A stretch of 8,984 bases of DNA from the NCBI GenBank assembly GCA_959604115.1, contig CAUHBW010000133.1, forward strand, positions 1 to 8,984. Direction: 5' to 3'. Below, one piece after another: positions 1-7,102 of this stretch. This DNA comes from an uncultured Bilophila sp. GTDB lineage: Bacteria > Desulfobacterota > Desulfovibrionia > Desulfovibrionales > Desulfovibrionaceae. Made by a program: the position numbers and the translations under genes. How positions within the stretch are numbered: the stretch's first letter is position 1; the number at the start of each line of letters is the position of its first letter. The notes beneath the pieces are model-generated. The model was given only the letters and a program-made list of their open reading frames with translations, was not told the DNA's origin and did not search any database.

Positions 1-161
1 CCTATCCCCCTCAAACGTTCGTAAGGGTAGACGTCGGCTGCGGCGGTATGGGAGGGCGGGGCTTTCTGTTCGTCTCCCGGTTCCGCCTCAGGATGGAGGA
101 GCAGGGAATTCCCCTGACAACTTTAGGATGGAGTGTTTTTGTTTCTTCTCGGACCAGAAAG
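1..161. other. Non-coding stretch with no gene I can support
   Basis: No convincing reading frame lies here. One plus-strand frame closes with a TAA at 22-24 (last residues PLKRS) and could be the tail of a gene starting left of the window, but so few codons cannot be judged. The other plus frames run straight through the terminator that follows, which argues against them being coding. A 10-base palindrome, gggaattccc, sits at 104-113. I see no tRNA or other known RNA signature. Confidence 0.4.
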
Positions 162-203
162 AAGCCTCCTTCAGGACTTGTCCTGAAGGAGGCTTTGTTT
201 TTG
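162..203 (+). terminator. Intrinsic terminator, plus strand
   Basis: A perfect 16-base-pair stem is formed by 162-177 and 180-195, where aagcctccttcaggac pairs with its exact complement. The formal spacer is only two bases, so the top of the stem must open to make a loop. A T-rich tail (tttgtttttgttg) follows on the plus strand. On the minus strand the bases after the stem are only moderately T-rich. It therefore best serves a plus-strand gene or RNA lying left of, or at the start of, this window. Confidence 0.85.
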
Positions 204-274
204 TTGCATAAAGACCTTTTTCAAAGTCCCCCGAAACCGTGATGAGGGATTCGATAAGGACGAAAGTCTTTGAA

Positions 275-327
275 GGGAGAGGGAAACTGTGGGGGTGCTC
301 CCCCTCTTCAGAAAGTTTCCCTCTCCC
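275..327 (-). terminator. Long hairpin after purL, probable terminator or repeat element
   Basis: A perfect 14-base-pair stem joins 275-288 (gggagagggaaact) to 314-327. A smaller nested stem, ggggg/ccccc, lies inside at 291-295 and 300-304. It begins 14 bases after the purL stop, which suits a terminator for the minus-strand operon. The U-tract on that side is poor (cttcaaagactttc). A run of five T on the plus-strand side (337-342) is stronger but overlaps the purL stop codon. The flank gaaagtctttgaag at 262-275 looks like part of the same unit. It may be a dispersed hairpin repeat rather than a simple terminator. Confidence 0.55.
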
Positions 328-340
328 CTCCCCAATCTTT

Positions 341-3300
341 TTACCAGTCCAGCGTCGCCTTGAAGGCGTGGGCCAAGGCTTCGACGGGTACGGAGAACAG
401 GGCGCTGTCGGCGGAGGCCACGGTCATGCGGGCGTCGGAGGTCACTTCGCCGATGAAGGGCGCGGCGGAACCGAAGTGCGCTTCGAACTCGGCGGCCTTG
501 TCGGGCGCGACGGAGACGAGGAGACGGCTCGCGGATTCGCTGTACAAGGCTTCCGTCAGAGTGAGCGCGCCCGCGACGGGAACGCGGTTCAGGGCCAGAT
601 GCGCGCCGAGGCGGCCGCCGATGCACATTTCGGCAAGGGCCACGGCGAGGCCGCCGTCGGAAAGGTCATGGCAGGCCGTGATGAGGCGGGCGTTGATGGC
701 CTGATACAGCTTCCGGTAGTTGGCGAGCGCGGACTTGGCGTCCACGTGCGGCACCGTGTTGCAGGCGATGCCGAGCTGATCCGCGATTTCGCTCCCGGCC
801 AGCTCGCGGGCCGTGGAACCGAGGATGTAGAGACGATCGCCCGGCTTCTTGAAGTCGGAGGTCACGGCCTTCTTCACGTCGTCCATGACGCCGAGGACCG
901 AGAAGAGCACGGTCGGCGGGATGGAAATCTTCTTGCCGCCGCCGGTGTAGTCGTTCTTCATGGAGTCCTTGCCGGAAATGCAGGGCACGCCGTAGGCGAT
1001 GCAGTATTCGGACAGGGCCTTGCAGGCGCGCACGAGCTGCGCCAGCTTGTATTCGCCGTCGGGCGTCTTTTCCGACTGCACCGGGTCGCACCAGCAGAAG
1101 TTGTCCACGCCCGCCATACGGTCGGGGTCCGCGCCCACGGCCACGGCGTTGCGGATGCCTTCGTCCATCGCGTTCGCCATCATCCAGTAGGCGTCATAGT
1201 CGCTGTACTTGGGGCAGATGCCGTGGCTGATGACCAGACCGGCCTCGGATTCGAGGATGGGACGGATGACGCCCGCGTCGGACGGGCCGTCGCGCTTGAC
1301 GCCGGTGAGGGGCTTCACCACGCTGCCGCCCTTCACTTCGTGGTCGTACTGGCGGATGAGGTATTCCTTGCTGCAGATGTTCAGACGGCCGAGCATGGCC
1401 TTGACGAGTTCCGCCTGATCCACGCCGGTGTCCTCGATGCGGGCGTCGGGATGCTGCGGAGCTTCCCACACGGCGTTGAGCTGGTACTGGGGCACGCCGT
1501 CGTGCATGAAGGCCATGTCCAGATGGGCCACGATCTTGTCGTTGTAGGTCACGTGGAACACGCCGTCGTCGGTGAATTCGCCGAGGGGCGTGGCTTCCAC
1601 GTCCATGCGCTTGGCGAGGGCGAGGAACTCTTCGAGAGCCTGCGGCGGCACGGCGAGGGTCATGCGTTCCTGCGCTTCGGAGAGCAGGATTTCCCACGGA
1701 CGCAGGCCGTCGTACTTGAGCGGCGCGCGGGCGAGGTCGATGCGGCAGCCGTTGGTGTCCTCCGCCATTTCACCGATGGACGAGGACAGGCCGCCCGCGC
1801 CGTTGTCGGTGATGGCGTTGTACAGGCCGAGATCGCGGGCGTACATGATGAAGTCGTACATCTTGCGCTGCGTGATCGGGTCGCCGATCTGCACGGCGGT
1901 GGCGGGAGAGCCTTCGTGCAGCTCTTCGGAGGAGAAGGTCGCGCCGTGGATGCCGTCCTTGCCGATGCGACCGCCGGTCATGACGACGATGTCGCCGACC
2001 TGCGCCTTCTTTTCATAGCCCTTGCGCGGCTTGCCGTCCGTGGAGGACTTGCTCGGGGGCACTTCCGTGGGGATCAGGCCGATGGTGCCGCAGTAGACCA
2101 GCGGCTTGCCGAGATAGCGTTCGTCGAACACGATGGAGCCGTTGACCGTGGGGATGCCGGACTTGTTGCCGCCGTCCTCCACGCCTTCGCGCACGCCTTC
2201 GAAGACGCGGCGGGGATGGAGCAGGCGGGGAGGCATGGCCTCTTCATGGAAGGGGGAGGCGAAGCAGAACACGTCCGTATTGCAGATGAGTTCCGCGCCG
2301 AGGCCCGTGCCCATCGGGTCGCGGTTCACGCCCACGATGCCGGTCAGAGCCCCGCCGTAGGGGTCAAGGGCAGACGGGCTGTTGTGGGTTTCGACCTTGA
2401 TGCAGGCGTCGTAGTCGGGCGTGAAGGCGATGACGCCCGCGTTGTCCTTGAACACCGAGTGGCAGAAGTCCCTTTCGCCGAGGCCGGCGCGGATTTCCTT
2501 GGTGGTGTTCATGATGCAGGTCTTGTACAGGCTGTTGATCGTCTCGGTGGTCCCGGCGTCCTTGTCCGTATAGGTGATCTTGGACGCGAAGATCTTGTGC
2601 TTGCAGTGTTCCGACCAGGTTTGGGCGAGGACTTCGAGTTCCGCGTCCGTGGGGTCGGCGGGCAGGCCGAAGGCCTTGCGCTGGGCGGCGACTTCCGGGC
2701 TGGAGAACCAGTTCCTGATCTTGGTCATTTCCTCAAGGCTGAGGGCCAGCGTGTTCTTGTGGCTCACGTCCATGAGTTCGGCGTCGTTCATCGCGGAAAG
2801 GGCCACGACGTTGACTTCGTCGCAGGACGCGCCGGTCACGCGGGCGGCCTTGGACGCGAAGCCCGGTTCGGCGTCCCACTGGGCGCGGCTCTTGATCTCG
2901 AAACGCTGGATCAGCTCGTTGGCGAGCAGGTCGCGGGCGATGTGCGTGACCTGTTCTTCGGTCAGTGCGCCGTTGAGGCGGTACTGGACCGAGGTGTACA
3001 CGGCGAGGCTGGTGCGGTCTTCGATTCCGAGCACGAGCGCGGCGGTGTCGCGGGCGGTGCGGCCTTCGTTGTCGGTGACGCCGGGGCGGTAGCCCACCTC
3101 GATGATCCACGAGGTTCCCTCTTCGGGAAGAGGCAGGGGAGACAGGGACACGGTCTGCAGGACCGGATCGTGCAGCACGCTTTTTTCCATGAGCGCGTTC
3201 ACCTGTTGCGCGTCGAGTCCTTCCAGCGTGAACACCTTGACCGTGCGCACGCCTTTGACGGGAATGCCGAGCGCTTCACGGATGCTGGCCGCGGTCTTGC

Positions 3301-3355
3301 GGCCGATCGTGTCGTCAAGATGAGGGAAAAGGCCTGCTTCAATGCGATAGAGCAT
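341..3355 (-). CDS. purL: Phosphoribosylformylglycinamidine synthase, PurS-PurL fusion without the glutaminase domain
   Basis: This cytosolic enzyme makes FGAM from FGAR, ATP and glutamine-derived ammonia, the fourth step of de novo purine synthesis. The 1004 residues fall between small PurL (about 740) and the large fused enzyme (about 1290). Residues 1-80 and 84-158 look like two PurS-type modules, each with a P-x-[LV]-x-D-x-x-GR core near 11-19 and 91-99. The catalytic part follows: TWSEHCKHK at 246-254, KVETHNSPSALDPYGG at 320-335, GGRIGKDGIHGATFSS at 461-476, DNGAGG at 517-522, SGKDSMKND at 794-802 and HDLSDGGLA at 896-904. The protein ends at LDW, so the class I glutaminase domain (PurQ) is absent and must be encoded elsewhere. 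The ATG has AGGAG six bases upstream (3362-3366). It lies 52 bases downstream of the prenyl synthase and is probably co-transcribed. The usual ETHNHPS motif has Ser in place of the second His. Confidence 0.96.
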   Translation of the reverse strand: MLYRIEAGLFPHLDDTIGRKTAASIREALGIPVKGVRTVKVFTLEGLDAQQVNALMEKSVLHDPVLQTVSLSPLPLPEEGTSWIIEVGYRPGVTDNEGRTARDTAALVLGIEDRTSLAVYTSVQYRLNGALTEEQVTHIARDLLANELIQRFEIKSRAQWDAEPGFASKAARVTGASCDEVNVVALSAMNDAELMDVSHKNTLALSLEEMTKIRNWFSSPEVAAQRKAFGLPADPTDAELEVLAQTWSEHCKHKIFASKITYTDKDAGTTETINSLYKTCIMNTTKEIRAGLGERDFCHSVFKDNAGVIAFTPDYDACIKVETHNSPSALDPYGGALTGIVGVNRDPMGTGLGAELICNTDVFCFASPFHEEAMPPRLLHPRRVFEGVREGVEDGGNKSGIPTVNGSIVFDERYLGKPLVYCGTIGLIPTEVPPSKSSTDGKPRKGYEKKAQVGDIVVMTGGRIGKDGIHGATFSSEELHEGSPATAVQIGDPITQRKMYDFIMYARDLGLYNAITDNGAGGLSSSIGEMAEDTNGCRIDLARAPLKYDGLRPWEILLSEAQERMTLAVPPQALEEFLALAKRMDVEATPLGEFTDDGVFHVTYNDKIVAHLDMAFMHDGVPQYQLNAVWEAPQHPDARIEDTGVDQAELVKAMLGRLNICSKEYLIRQYDHEVKGGSVVKPLTGVKRDGPSDAGVIRPILESEAGLVISHGICPKYSDYDAYWMMANAMDEGIRNAVAVGADPDRMAGVDNFCWCDPVQSEKTPDGEYKLAQLVRACKALSEYCIAYGVPCISGKDSMKNDYTGGGKKISIPPTVLFSVLGVMDDVKKAVTSDFKKPGDRLYILGSTARELAGSEIADQLGIACNTVPHVDAKSALANYRKLYQAINARLITACHDLSDGGLAVALAEMCIGGRLGAHLALNRVPVAGALTLTEALYSESASRLLVSVAPDKAAEFEAHFGSAAPFIGEVTSDARMTVASADSALFSVPVEALAHAFKATLDW

Positions 3356-3407
3356 GTCTGTCTCCTGAACTGTTTTGTAACCGTTGTGGGCGAAGTGGGG
3401 GAAAGGA

Positions 3408-4385
3408 TCAGGCGTCGCGGTTGCGGACGTAGCCGATGAGTCCGGCGAGGATGTCCTTGTAGCCCGAAGCCGGAAGTCCGGCTGTGAGTCCGTCGAGCGC
3501 CTCCTGAGCCTGATGCAGATACGTATCAGCTATGCCGCGCGTCCTGTCGTCGAATCCGTTGTCCCGGACGGCGTCGATGATGCGCCGGACGTCTTCGTCG
3601 GAAAAGGACTGGGCGGCGAATTGGGCGAAAAAGGTTTCCCGTTCGGCGGGAGCGAGCGAGGCGGCGTAGAAGAAGATGGGCGGCGTCAGCTTGCCTTCGC
3701 GCACGTCACCGCCCTCGGGCTTTCCGGTGCGGCTGGAGGGCGCGAAGTCGAGTGCGTCATCGACGATCTGGAAGGCCATGCCGAGGTTGAACCCATAGGC
3801 GGCGGCCCGTTCGATCTGTTCCGGCGTGCCCCCGGCGCGGATCGCGCCGATGTTGCAGGCGGTGCGGATCATCCATGCGGTTTTTCCCGCGATGATCTCG
3901 TCGTAGGTGCGGAGGTCGTCGGCCCGTTTGCCCTGATTGGCGATTTCGAGGATTTCGCCGTAGGCGGTCTGCGCGATGGCGTCCGACGTGGCGGCGGTCA
4001 GCCGGGGGTCGCCGAAGCCCGCCACCATCTGGTTTCCCTTGGCCAGCAGCGCGTCCCCGGCGAGGATGGTTTCCGTAACCCCGAAGACCTTGTGGGTCGC
4101 CGTGCTGCCTCTGCGCAGTTCCGCGTTGTCCATGACGTCGTCGTGGAGCAGAGTCGCCACATGGAACATTTCCATCGCCGCGGCGAGGGAATAGATGTCA
4201 TCGCCGCCGTAGCCGAGCAGGCGGGCCATGAGGACCGTCAGCAGCGGGCGCAGGCGTTTGCCGCCGTTTCCCATGGCGTATTGGGCGATGGGGACGACGG
4301 AGGGGGGAAGCTCGACGGCCGCTCCGGCCAGAGCCGCATTGATGTGGGGCTGTTCCTGGGCGAGAAAGGTGCGAAGTATGGTCAT
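3408..4385 (-). CDS. ispB: Polyprenyl (octaprenyl-type) diphosphate synthase
   Basis: This is a trans-prenyltransferase that adds isopentenyl diphosphate units to an allylic primer to build a long all-trans chain, probably the side chain of menaquinone. Numbered from the ATG at 4385 it has 325 residues, normal for the family. Visible motifs are GNGGKRLRP at 39-47, the first aspartate-rich motif DDVMD at 82-86 followed by RRG, GKTAW at 167-171, and the second aspartate-rich motif DDALD at 209-213. Ala at position -5 before the first motif is small, as in enzymes making long chains. An in-frame GTG at 4415 would add ten Pro/Tyr-rich residues unlike the family. Neither start has a good Shine-Dalgarno, so the start is uncertain. 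It is followed after 52 bases by purL. The exact chain length cannot be read from sequence, so ispB is a family-level name. Confidence 0.93.
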   Translation of the reverse strand: MTILRTFLAQEQPHINAALAGAAVELPPSVVPIAQYAMGNGGKRLRPLLTVLMARLLGYGGDDIYSLAAAMEMFHVATLLHDDVMDNAELRRGSTATHKVFGVTETILAGDALLAKGNQMVAGFGDPRLTAATSDAIAQTAYGEILEIANQGKRADDLRTYDEIIAGKTAWMIRTACNIGAIRAGGTPEQIERAAAYGFNLGMAFQIVDDALDFAPSSRTGKPEGGDVREGKLTPPIFFYAASLAPAERETFFAQFAAQSFSDEDVRRIIDAVRDNGFDDRTRGIADTYLHQAQEALDGLTAGLPASGYKDILAGLIGYVRNRDA

Positions 4386-4441
4386 GGGCGGATAAGGATA
4401 GGGTTGCGGTCGCACGACGCGGTTCCGTCGCGAATCCGTTC

Positions 4442-4470
4442 TACATAGCTGTTAGCCGGTTGATGTGCAA
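4442..4470 (-). promoter_or_regulatory. Candidate sigma70 promoter for the prenyl synthase-purL unit
   Basis: On the minus strand, TTGCAC (4465-4470) and TATGTA (4442-4447) are separated by exactly 17 bases. Transcription would begin near 4435, upstream of both possible starts of the prenyl synthase. The call comes from motif match and position only. Confidence 0.5.
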
Positions 4471-4475
4471 GTAGC

Positions 4476-4504
4476 TTTACACCTCCCGCTGCTTTTCCTA
4501 CAAC
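4476..4504 (+). promoter_or_regulatory. Candidate sigma70 promoter for the DUF2065 gene
   Basis: TTTACA (4476-4481) and TACAAC (4499-4504) are 17 bases apart on the plus strand. The predicted start near 4511 gives a leader of about 30 bases before the ATG at 4542. Only five bases separate this -35 box from the -35 box of the opposing promoter. Confidence 0.45.
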
Positions 4505-4541
4505 GGACCTTGTTTCGACAATCTCTTGCAGCGAGGAACGC

Positions 4542-4739
4542 ATGGAGTTCGACAGCAGGCTTTTTTTCAGCGCCCTCGGGCTGGCCTTTATTTTGGAAGC
4601 CCTTCCCTACACGCTGTTTCCCGAACGGATGCGGCAGGTTCTGCAATCCCTCGGAGAAGAGGGCGCGTCCGGATTGCGCCGGATGGGGCTTTTTTCGCTC
4701 GCCGCCGGAGTCGTGGTGCTCTGGCTTGCGTTGCGCTGA
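4542..4739 (+). CDS. Small membrane protein, DUF2065 (YjeT-like) family
   Basis: The 65-residue protein has two predicted membrane segments, about 8-24 and 48-64, joined by a charged loop. The pattern matches the DUF2065 family, of which E. coli YjeT is a member: a first helix ending in LEALPYTLFPERMR (18-31), a middle LRRMG (45-49) and a second helix rich in AAGVVVLWL. The function of the family is not established. The start has GAGGAA at 4533-4538, slightly close to the ATG. Translation from this ATG removes the alternative longer overlapping frames, which lack family resemblance. The gene stands alone, diverging from the prenyl synthase and converging on the antiporter gene, with which it shares a terminator. 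Confidence 0.85.
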   Translation: MEFDSRLFFSALGLAFILEALPYTLFPERMRQVLQSLGEEGASGLRRMGLFSLAAGVVVLWLALR

Positions 4740-4803
4740 ACCTTTTTCCGCGACCCCGGACGGAGAGAGCGTGCGCCGCTGCGGCGACGGCTCCCCGAAA
4801 TGA

Positions 4804-4843
4804 AGAAAGCCCCTGAAAGCCGATGCTTTCAGGGGCTTTTTCT
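4804..4843. terminator. Bidirectional intrinsic terminator between DUF2065 and the antiporter
   Basis: A perfect 15-base-pair stem joins 4806-4820 (aaagcccctgaaagc) to 4825-4839 with the four-base loop cgat. The plus strand continues into TTTC, giving a run of five T at the base. The minus strand continues into ttcttcattt. It lies between two convergent stop codons at 4739 and 4854, so it can end both transcripts. Confidence 0.88.
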
Positions 4844-4853
4844 GTACGTCGCC

Positions 4854-6269
4854 TTACACGAAGAACAGGTAGGTGATGAGGGCGAAGCAGGGGAACAGGA
4901 TACCCACGGACCAGGCCATATAGCCGAAGAAGCTGGGCATCTTCACGCCCTGATCTTCGGCGATGGAACGGACCATGAAGTTCGGGGCGTTCCCGATGTA
5001 GGTCACGGCGCCCATGAACACCGCACCGGCGGAGATGGCGGACAGGGTTTCGGTCCAGTCGGTCATCAGGTGTGCGGCGTCGCCGCCCGCAGTGTTGAAG
5101 AACACCAGGTAGGTCGGCGCGTTGTCGAGGAACGAGGAGAGCAGGCCGGTCAGCCAGAAGAACATGGCGTTCACGGGCTGGCCTTCATGGAAGACCATGT
5201 TGATGACGCCGGAAAGCGCGCCTTCGGTGCCCGCCCGCAGGATGGCGATGGCGGGGATCATGCTGATGAAGATGCCGATGAACAGCTTGGCGACTTCGAG
5301 GATGGGCTCCCATGTGAAGTTGTTCAGCTTGCGGCATTCCTTGGTGGTCAGAGCCAGCGAGGCTCCGGCGAGGGCGAGCAGAACGACGTCGCGGGCCGCG
5401 TTCTGGAGGTCGATGTGCGTTCCGTAGATTTCGAAGCCGGATTCGGGCTTCCACACGCCGGAAACGAGCACGGCGATGATGACGCCGACCAGAAGCAGCA
5501 GGTTGATCTTGCCGTCGAGGCCGAGCTTTTCAGTGGACTGGTCGGCCGGTTTCGGCTTGCCTTCCTTGCCGTACAGGACGGTGTCCAGCAGGAAGAAGAC
5601 GCCGAGCAGGATGACGGACAGGAGCACGGTCTTACAGAACAGGTGCACCGTCGTCCAGAAGAAGGACACGCCCTTGAGGAAGCCGAGGAACAGCGGCGGG
5701 TCGCCGAGGGGCGTCAGGGAGCCGCCGATGTTGGCGACCAGGAAGATGAAGAAAATGACCGAGTGCATGCGGTACTTGCGGTGCTCGTTGGCCCGGAGCA
5801 GGGGACGGATGAGCAGCATGGCCGCACCGGTCGTTCCCATCCAGCTGGCGAGGATGGTGCCGAGCGCCAGCAGGCCGGTGTTCACGAGGGGCGTGCCCAC
5901 GAGCTGACCTTTGAGACGGACGCCGCCCGCGATGGTGAACAGCGCGAACAGGAGGACGATGAACGGGATGTATTCCATGAAGAGAACATGGACGAGCTGA
6001 TAGGTCGCCAGCTGTAGCCCGTAGACCATCGCGCAGGGGACAAGGAACGCGAGGCCCCAGAAAACCGCCACTTTGCCGAAGTGGTGATGCCAGAAGTGAG
6101 GCAGGGCCAGCGGCCCGATGGCGATGGACAGCAACATGCACACAAACGGAATGGCCCACATGATGGACAATTCCGCGCCGTTGAGGTCATGGCCGCCGGA
6201 AGCCTGGGCAGACAGGGGAACCAGCGCCGTCAGCGCCAGCGCCATGAACATGGCAAACAGTCGTTTCAT
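4854..6269 (-). CDS. NhaD-like sodium:proton antiporter of the ion transporter (ArsB/CitM) superfamily
   Basis: This 471-residue inner-membrane transporter is hydrophobic throughout. Residues 1-24 look like a cleavable signal or first helix (basic MKR, a hydrophobic stretch, then AQAS), and roughly a dozen membrane segments follow. Two hallmark signatures occur, one in each half as in the inverted-repeat fold of this superfamily: ANIGGSLTPLGDPPLF at 179-194, and SFLDNAPTYLVFF at 379-391 with TYIGNAPNFMV at 423-433. A charged cytoplasmic loop lies at about 234-253. NhaD-type members exchange Na+ or Li+ for H+. Related sequences are often labelled citrate or arsenite transporters, so the substrate is inferred. 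AAGGAG (6280-6285) lies ten bases before the ATG. The gene begins 117 bases after the two-helix protein gene on the same strand. Confidence 0.88.
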   Translation of the reverse strand: MKRLFAMFMALALTALVPLSAQASGGHDLNGAELSIMWAIPFVCMLLSIAIGPLALPHFWHHHFGKVAVFWGLAFLVPCAMVYGLQLATYQLVHVLFMEYIPFIVLLFALFTIAGGVRLKGQLVGTPLVNTGLLALGTILASWMGTTGAAMLLIRPLLRANEHRKYRMHSVIFFIFLVANIGGSLTPLGDPPLFLGFLKGVSFFWTTVHLFCKTVLLSVILLGVFFLLDTVLYGKEGKPKPADQSTEKLGLDGKINLLLLVGVIIAVLVSGVWKPESGFEIYGTHIDLQNAARDVVLLALAGASLALTTKECRKLNNFTWEPILEVAKLFIGIFISMIPAIAILRAGTEGALSGVINMVFHEGQPVNAMFFWLTGLLSSFLDNAPTYLVFFNTAGGDAAHLMTDWTETLSAISAGAVFMGAVTYIGNAPNFMVRSIAEDQGVKMPSFFGYMAWSVGILFPCFALITYLFFV

Positions 6270-6302
6270 CTCAGGTCAGCTCCTTGGGAAAACTTTTTTC
6301 AT

Positions 6303-6330
6303 CCGATATGGCTCTAATATGAAAATGCAA
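6303..6330 (-). promoter_or_regulatory. Weak candidate promoter for the antiporter gene
   Basis: On the minus strand TTGCAT (6325-6330) is followed after 16 bases by TATCGG (6303-6308). The -10 match is mediocre. Its position, 34 bases before the antiporter ATG, is right, and the surrounding 6300-6340 stretch is AT-rich compared with the flanking genes. Confidence 0.3.
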
Positions 6331-6347
6331 GAAGATCAAGATGCACA

Positions 6348-6375
6348 CCGGGAAAGCGCGTCTCGTCTTTCCCGG
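6348..6375 (-). terminator. Possible weak terminator after the two-helix membrane protein
   Basis: A 9-base-pair stem joins 6348-6356 (ccgggaaag) to 6367-6375 around a ten-base loop. It starts 12 bases past the stop codon of the upstream gene. No proper U-tract follows on the minus strand (tgtgcatcttgatc), so termination would be inefficient and some read-through into the antiporter gene is plausible. Confidence 0.35.
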
Positions 6376-6386
6376 AAAGGGACCGA

Positions 6387-6962
6387 TCAGCGCGGTTCCG
6401 AAGCGTTTTTTTCCTCCTCTTCCGCCCTCAGATCCTCGAAGGTCATGTCGAGCGTCCCGCCCGTGCGTTTCGCGTAGGCGTTTCCGAAACGTTCCGCGGC
6501 GTCCCTGAGCGCTTCGGCGCTGCCGAAACCGTACAAGGCCGCCGGTTTCCGCTTGTCGTCCGTATGGATTTCCAGCCGGTGCCCCTGCCAGTCGCTGTGC
6601 CCGTGCAGGCGCCGTATGCCGGTGATGTCACCGCCCGTGCCGTTGACGATCCAGAGTCCCCGCGTTTCGTCCATCAGCAGATACCCCGCTTCGGTGTCGC
6701 ACCATGTGGGGGACAGGCCGAGCCTGCGGACGAGGACCCGCGTCTTCCAGTAGGGAACGGTGCGGGCGACGAGGTTGAGGCCCCTGAAGAACAGAAAGAT
6801 GGCGACCACCGGCGTGACGCCGATGGCGACGAGGCCGGGCATGGGCGACCAGAGGTAGAGGTGCCATGCCCCGAGGGCGAAAAGACCCCCCATACTCCAG
6901 CGGAACAGGCCGCGGAACAGCGGAGGGGGACCGAGCAGGCGACCGATCGCGAGTGAGGACAT
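6387..6962 (-). CDS. Unrecognised membrane protein with two N-terminal helices and a soluble C-terminal domain
   Basis: I do not recognise this 191-residue protein. Two hydrophobic segments at about 22-38 and 43-66, with a short SPMPG turn between them, would form a membrane hairpin. The rest is soluble: a beta-rich stretch at about 73-145 (LLMDETRGLWIVNG at 95-108, then HRLEIHTDD at 128-136 and AALYGFG at 141-147), then a helical region at about 148-167. A very acidic tail (EDLRAEEEEK) follows near the end. Helix pair plus beta domain recalls small membrane-anchored PH-like (bPH) proteins, but this is a guess from pattern only. The ATG has GGAG five bases upstream (6968-6971), so the start is well supported. 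It lies upstream of the antiporter gene on the same strand. A functional link is not shown. Confidence 0.8.
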   Translation of the reverse strand: MSSLAIGRLLGPPPLFRGLFRWSMGGLFALGAWHLYLWSPMPGLVAIGVTPVVAIFLFFRGLNLVARTVPYWKTRVLVRRLGLSPTWCDTEAGYLLMDETRGLWIVNGTGGDITGIRRLHGHSDWQGHRLEIHTDDKRKPAALYGFGSAEALRDAAERFGNAYAKRTGGTLDMTFEDLRAEEEEKNASEPR

Positions 6963-7009
6963 GCGGACTCCGGAACGTACCGACCCGAAGATCGGACAAA
7001 AGTTGCCTT

Positions 7010-7038
7010 ATGTTAGCGCAGGCCGGGGTACGCGGCAA
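7010..7038 (-). promoter_or_regulatory. Candidate sigma70 promoter for the two-helix membrane protein
   Basis: On the minus strand TTGCCG (7033-7038) and TAACAT (7010-7015) are separated by 17 bases, which places transcription start near 7003, about 40 bases before the ATG at 6962. Confidence 0.4.
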
Positions 7039-7072
7039 CCGTTTTTCGCGCGGAAAGCCCGGAATCGTCCGG

Positions 7073-7102
7073 TTTACAGGTACAGCATTGGTGCTGTAGC
7101 AT
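7073..7102 (+). promoter_or_regulatory. Candidate promoter for wbaP
   Basis: TTTACA (7073-7078) and TAGCAT (7097-7102) are 18 bases apart on the plus strand, giving a predicted start near 7109 and a leader of about 30 bases. The spacer between the boxes is occupied by a perfect inverted repeat, described separately. Confidence 0.4.

Noticed and set aside
48..242. Small plus-strand frame of 64 codons at the left end
   Set aside because: It reads straight through the perfect terminator stem at 162-195 and its tail, and the sequence has no coding character.
239..3439. Plus-strand open frame of 1066 codons opposite purL
   Set aside because: It is antisense to a clear PurL. The translation is Gly/Ala/Val/His/Asp-rich with no family features, as expected when GC-rich third codon positions suppress stops on the opposite strand. 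It also runs through the hairpin at 275-327.
3384..4448. Plus-strand frame of 354 codons opposite the prenyl synthase
   Set aside because: It is an antisense shadow of a gene with both aspartate-rich motifs. It has no ribosome site or family resemblance.
4526..4816. Overlapping plus frames around the DUF2065 gene (64-112 codons)
   Set aside because: Only the 65-residue frame at 4542-4739 matches the DUF2065 pattern of two helices and LEALPYTLFPERM. The longer ones run into the terminator.
4800..6017. Plus-strand frame of 405 codons opposite the antiporter gene
   Set aside because: It starts inside the bidirectional terminator and gives a Glu/Asp/Gln/Gly-rich low-complexity product. The minus-strand antiporter has clear membrane segments and motifs, so this is a shadow.
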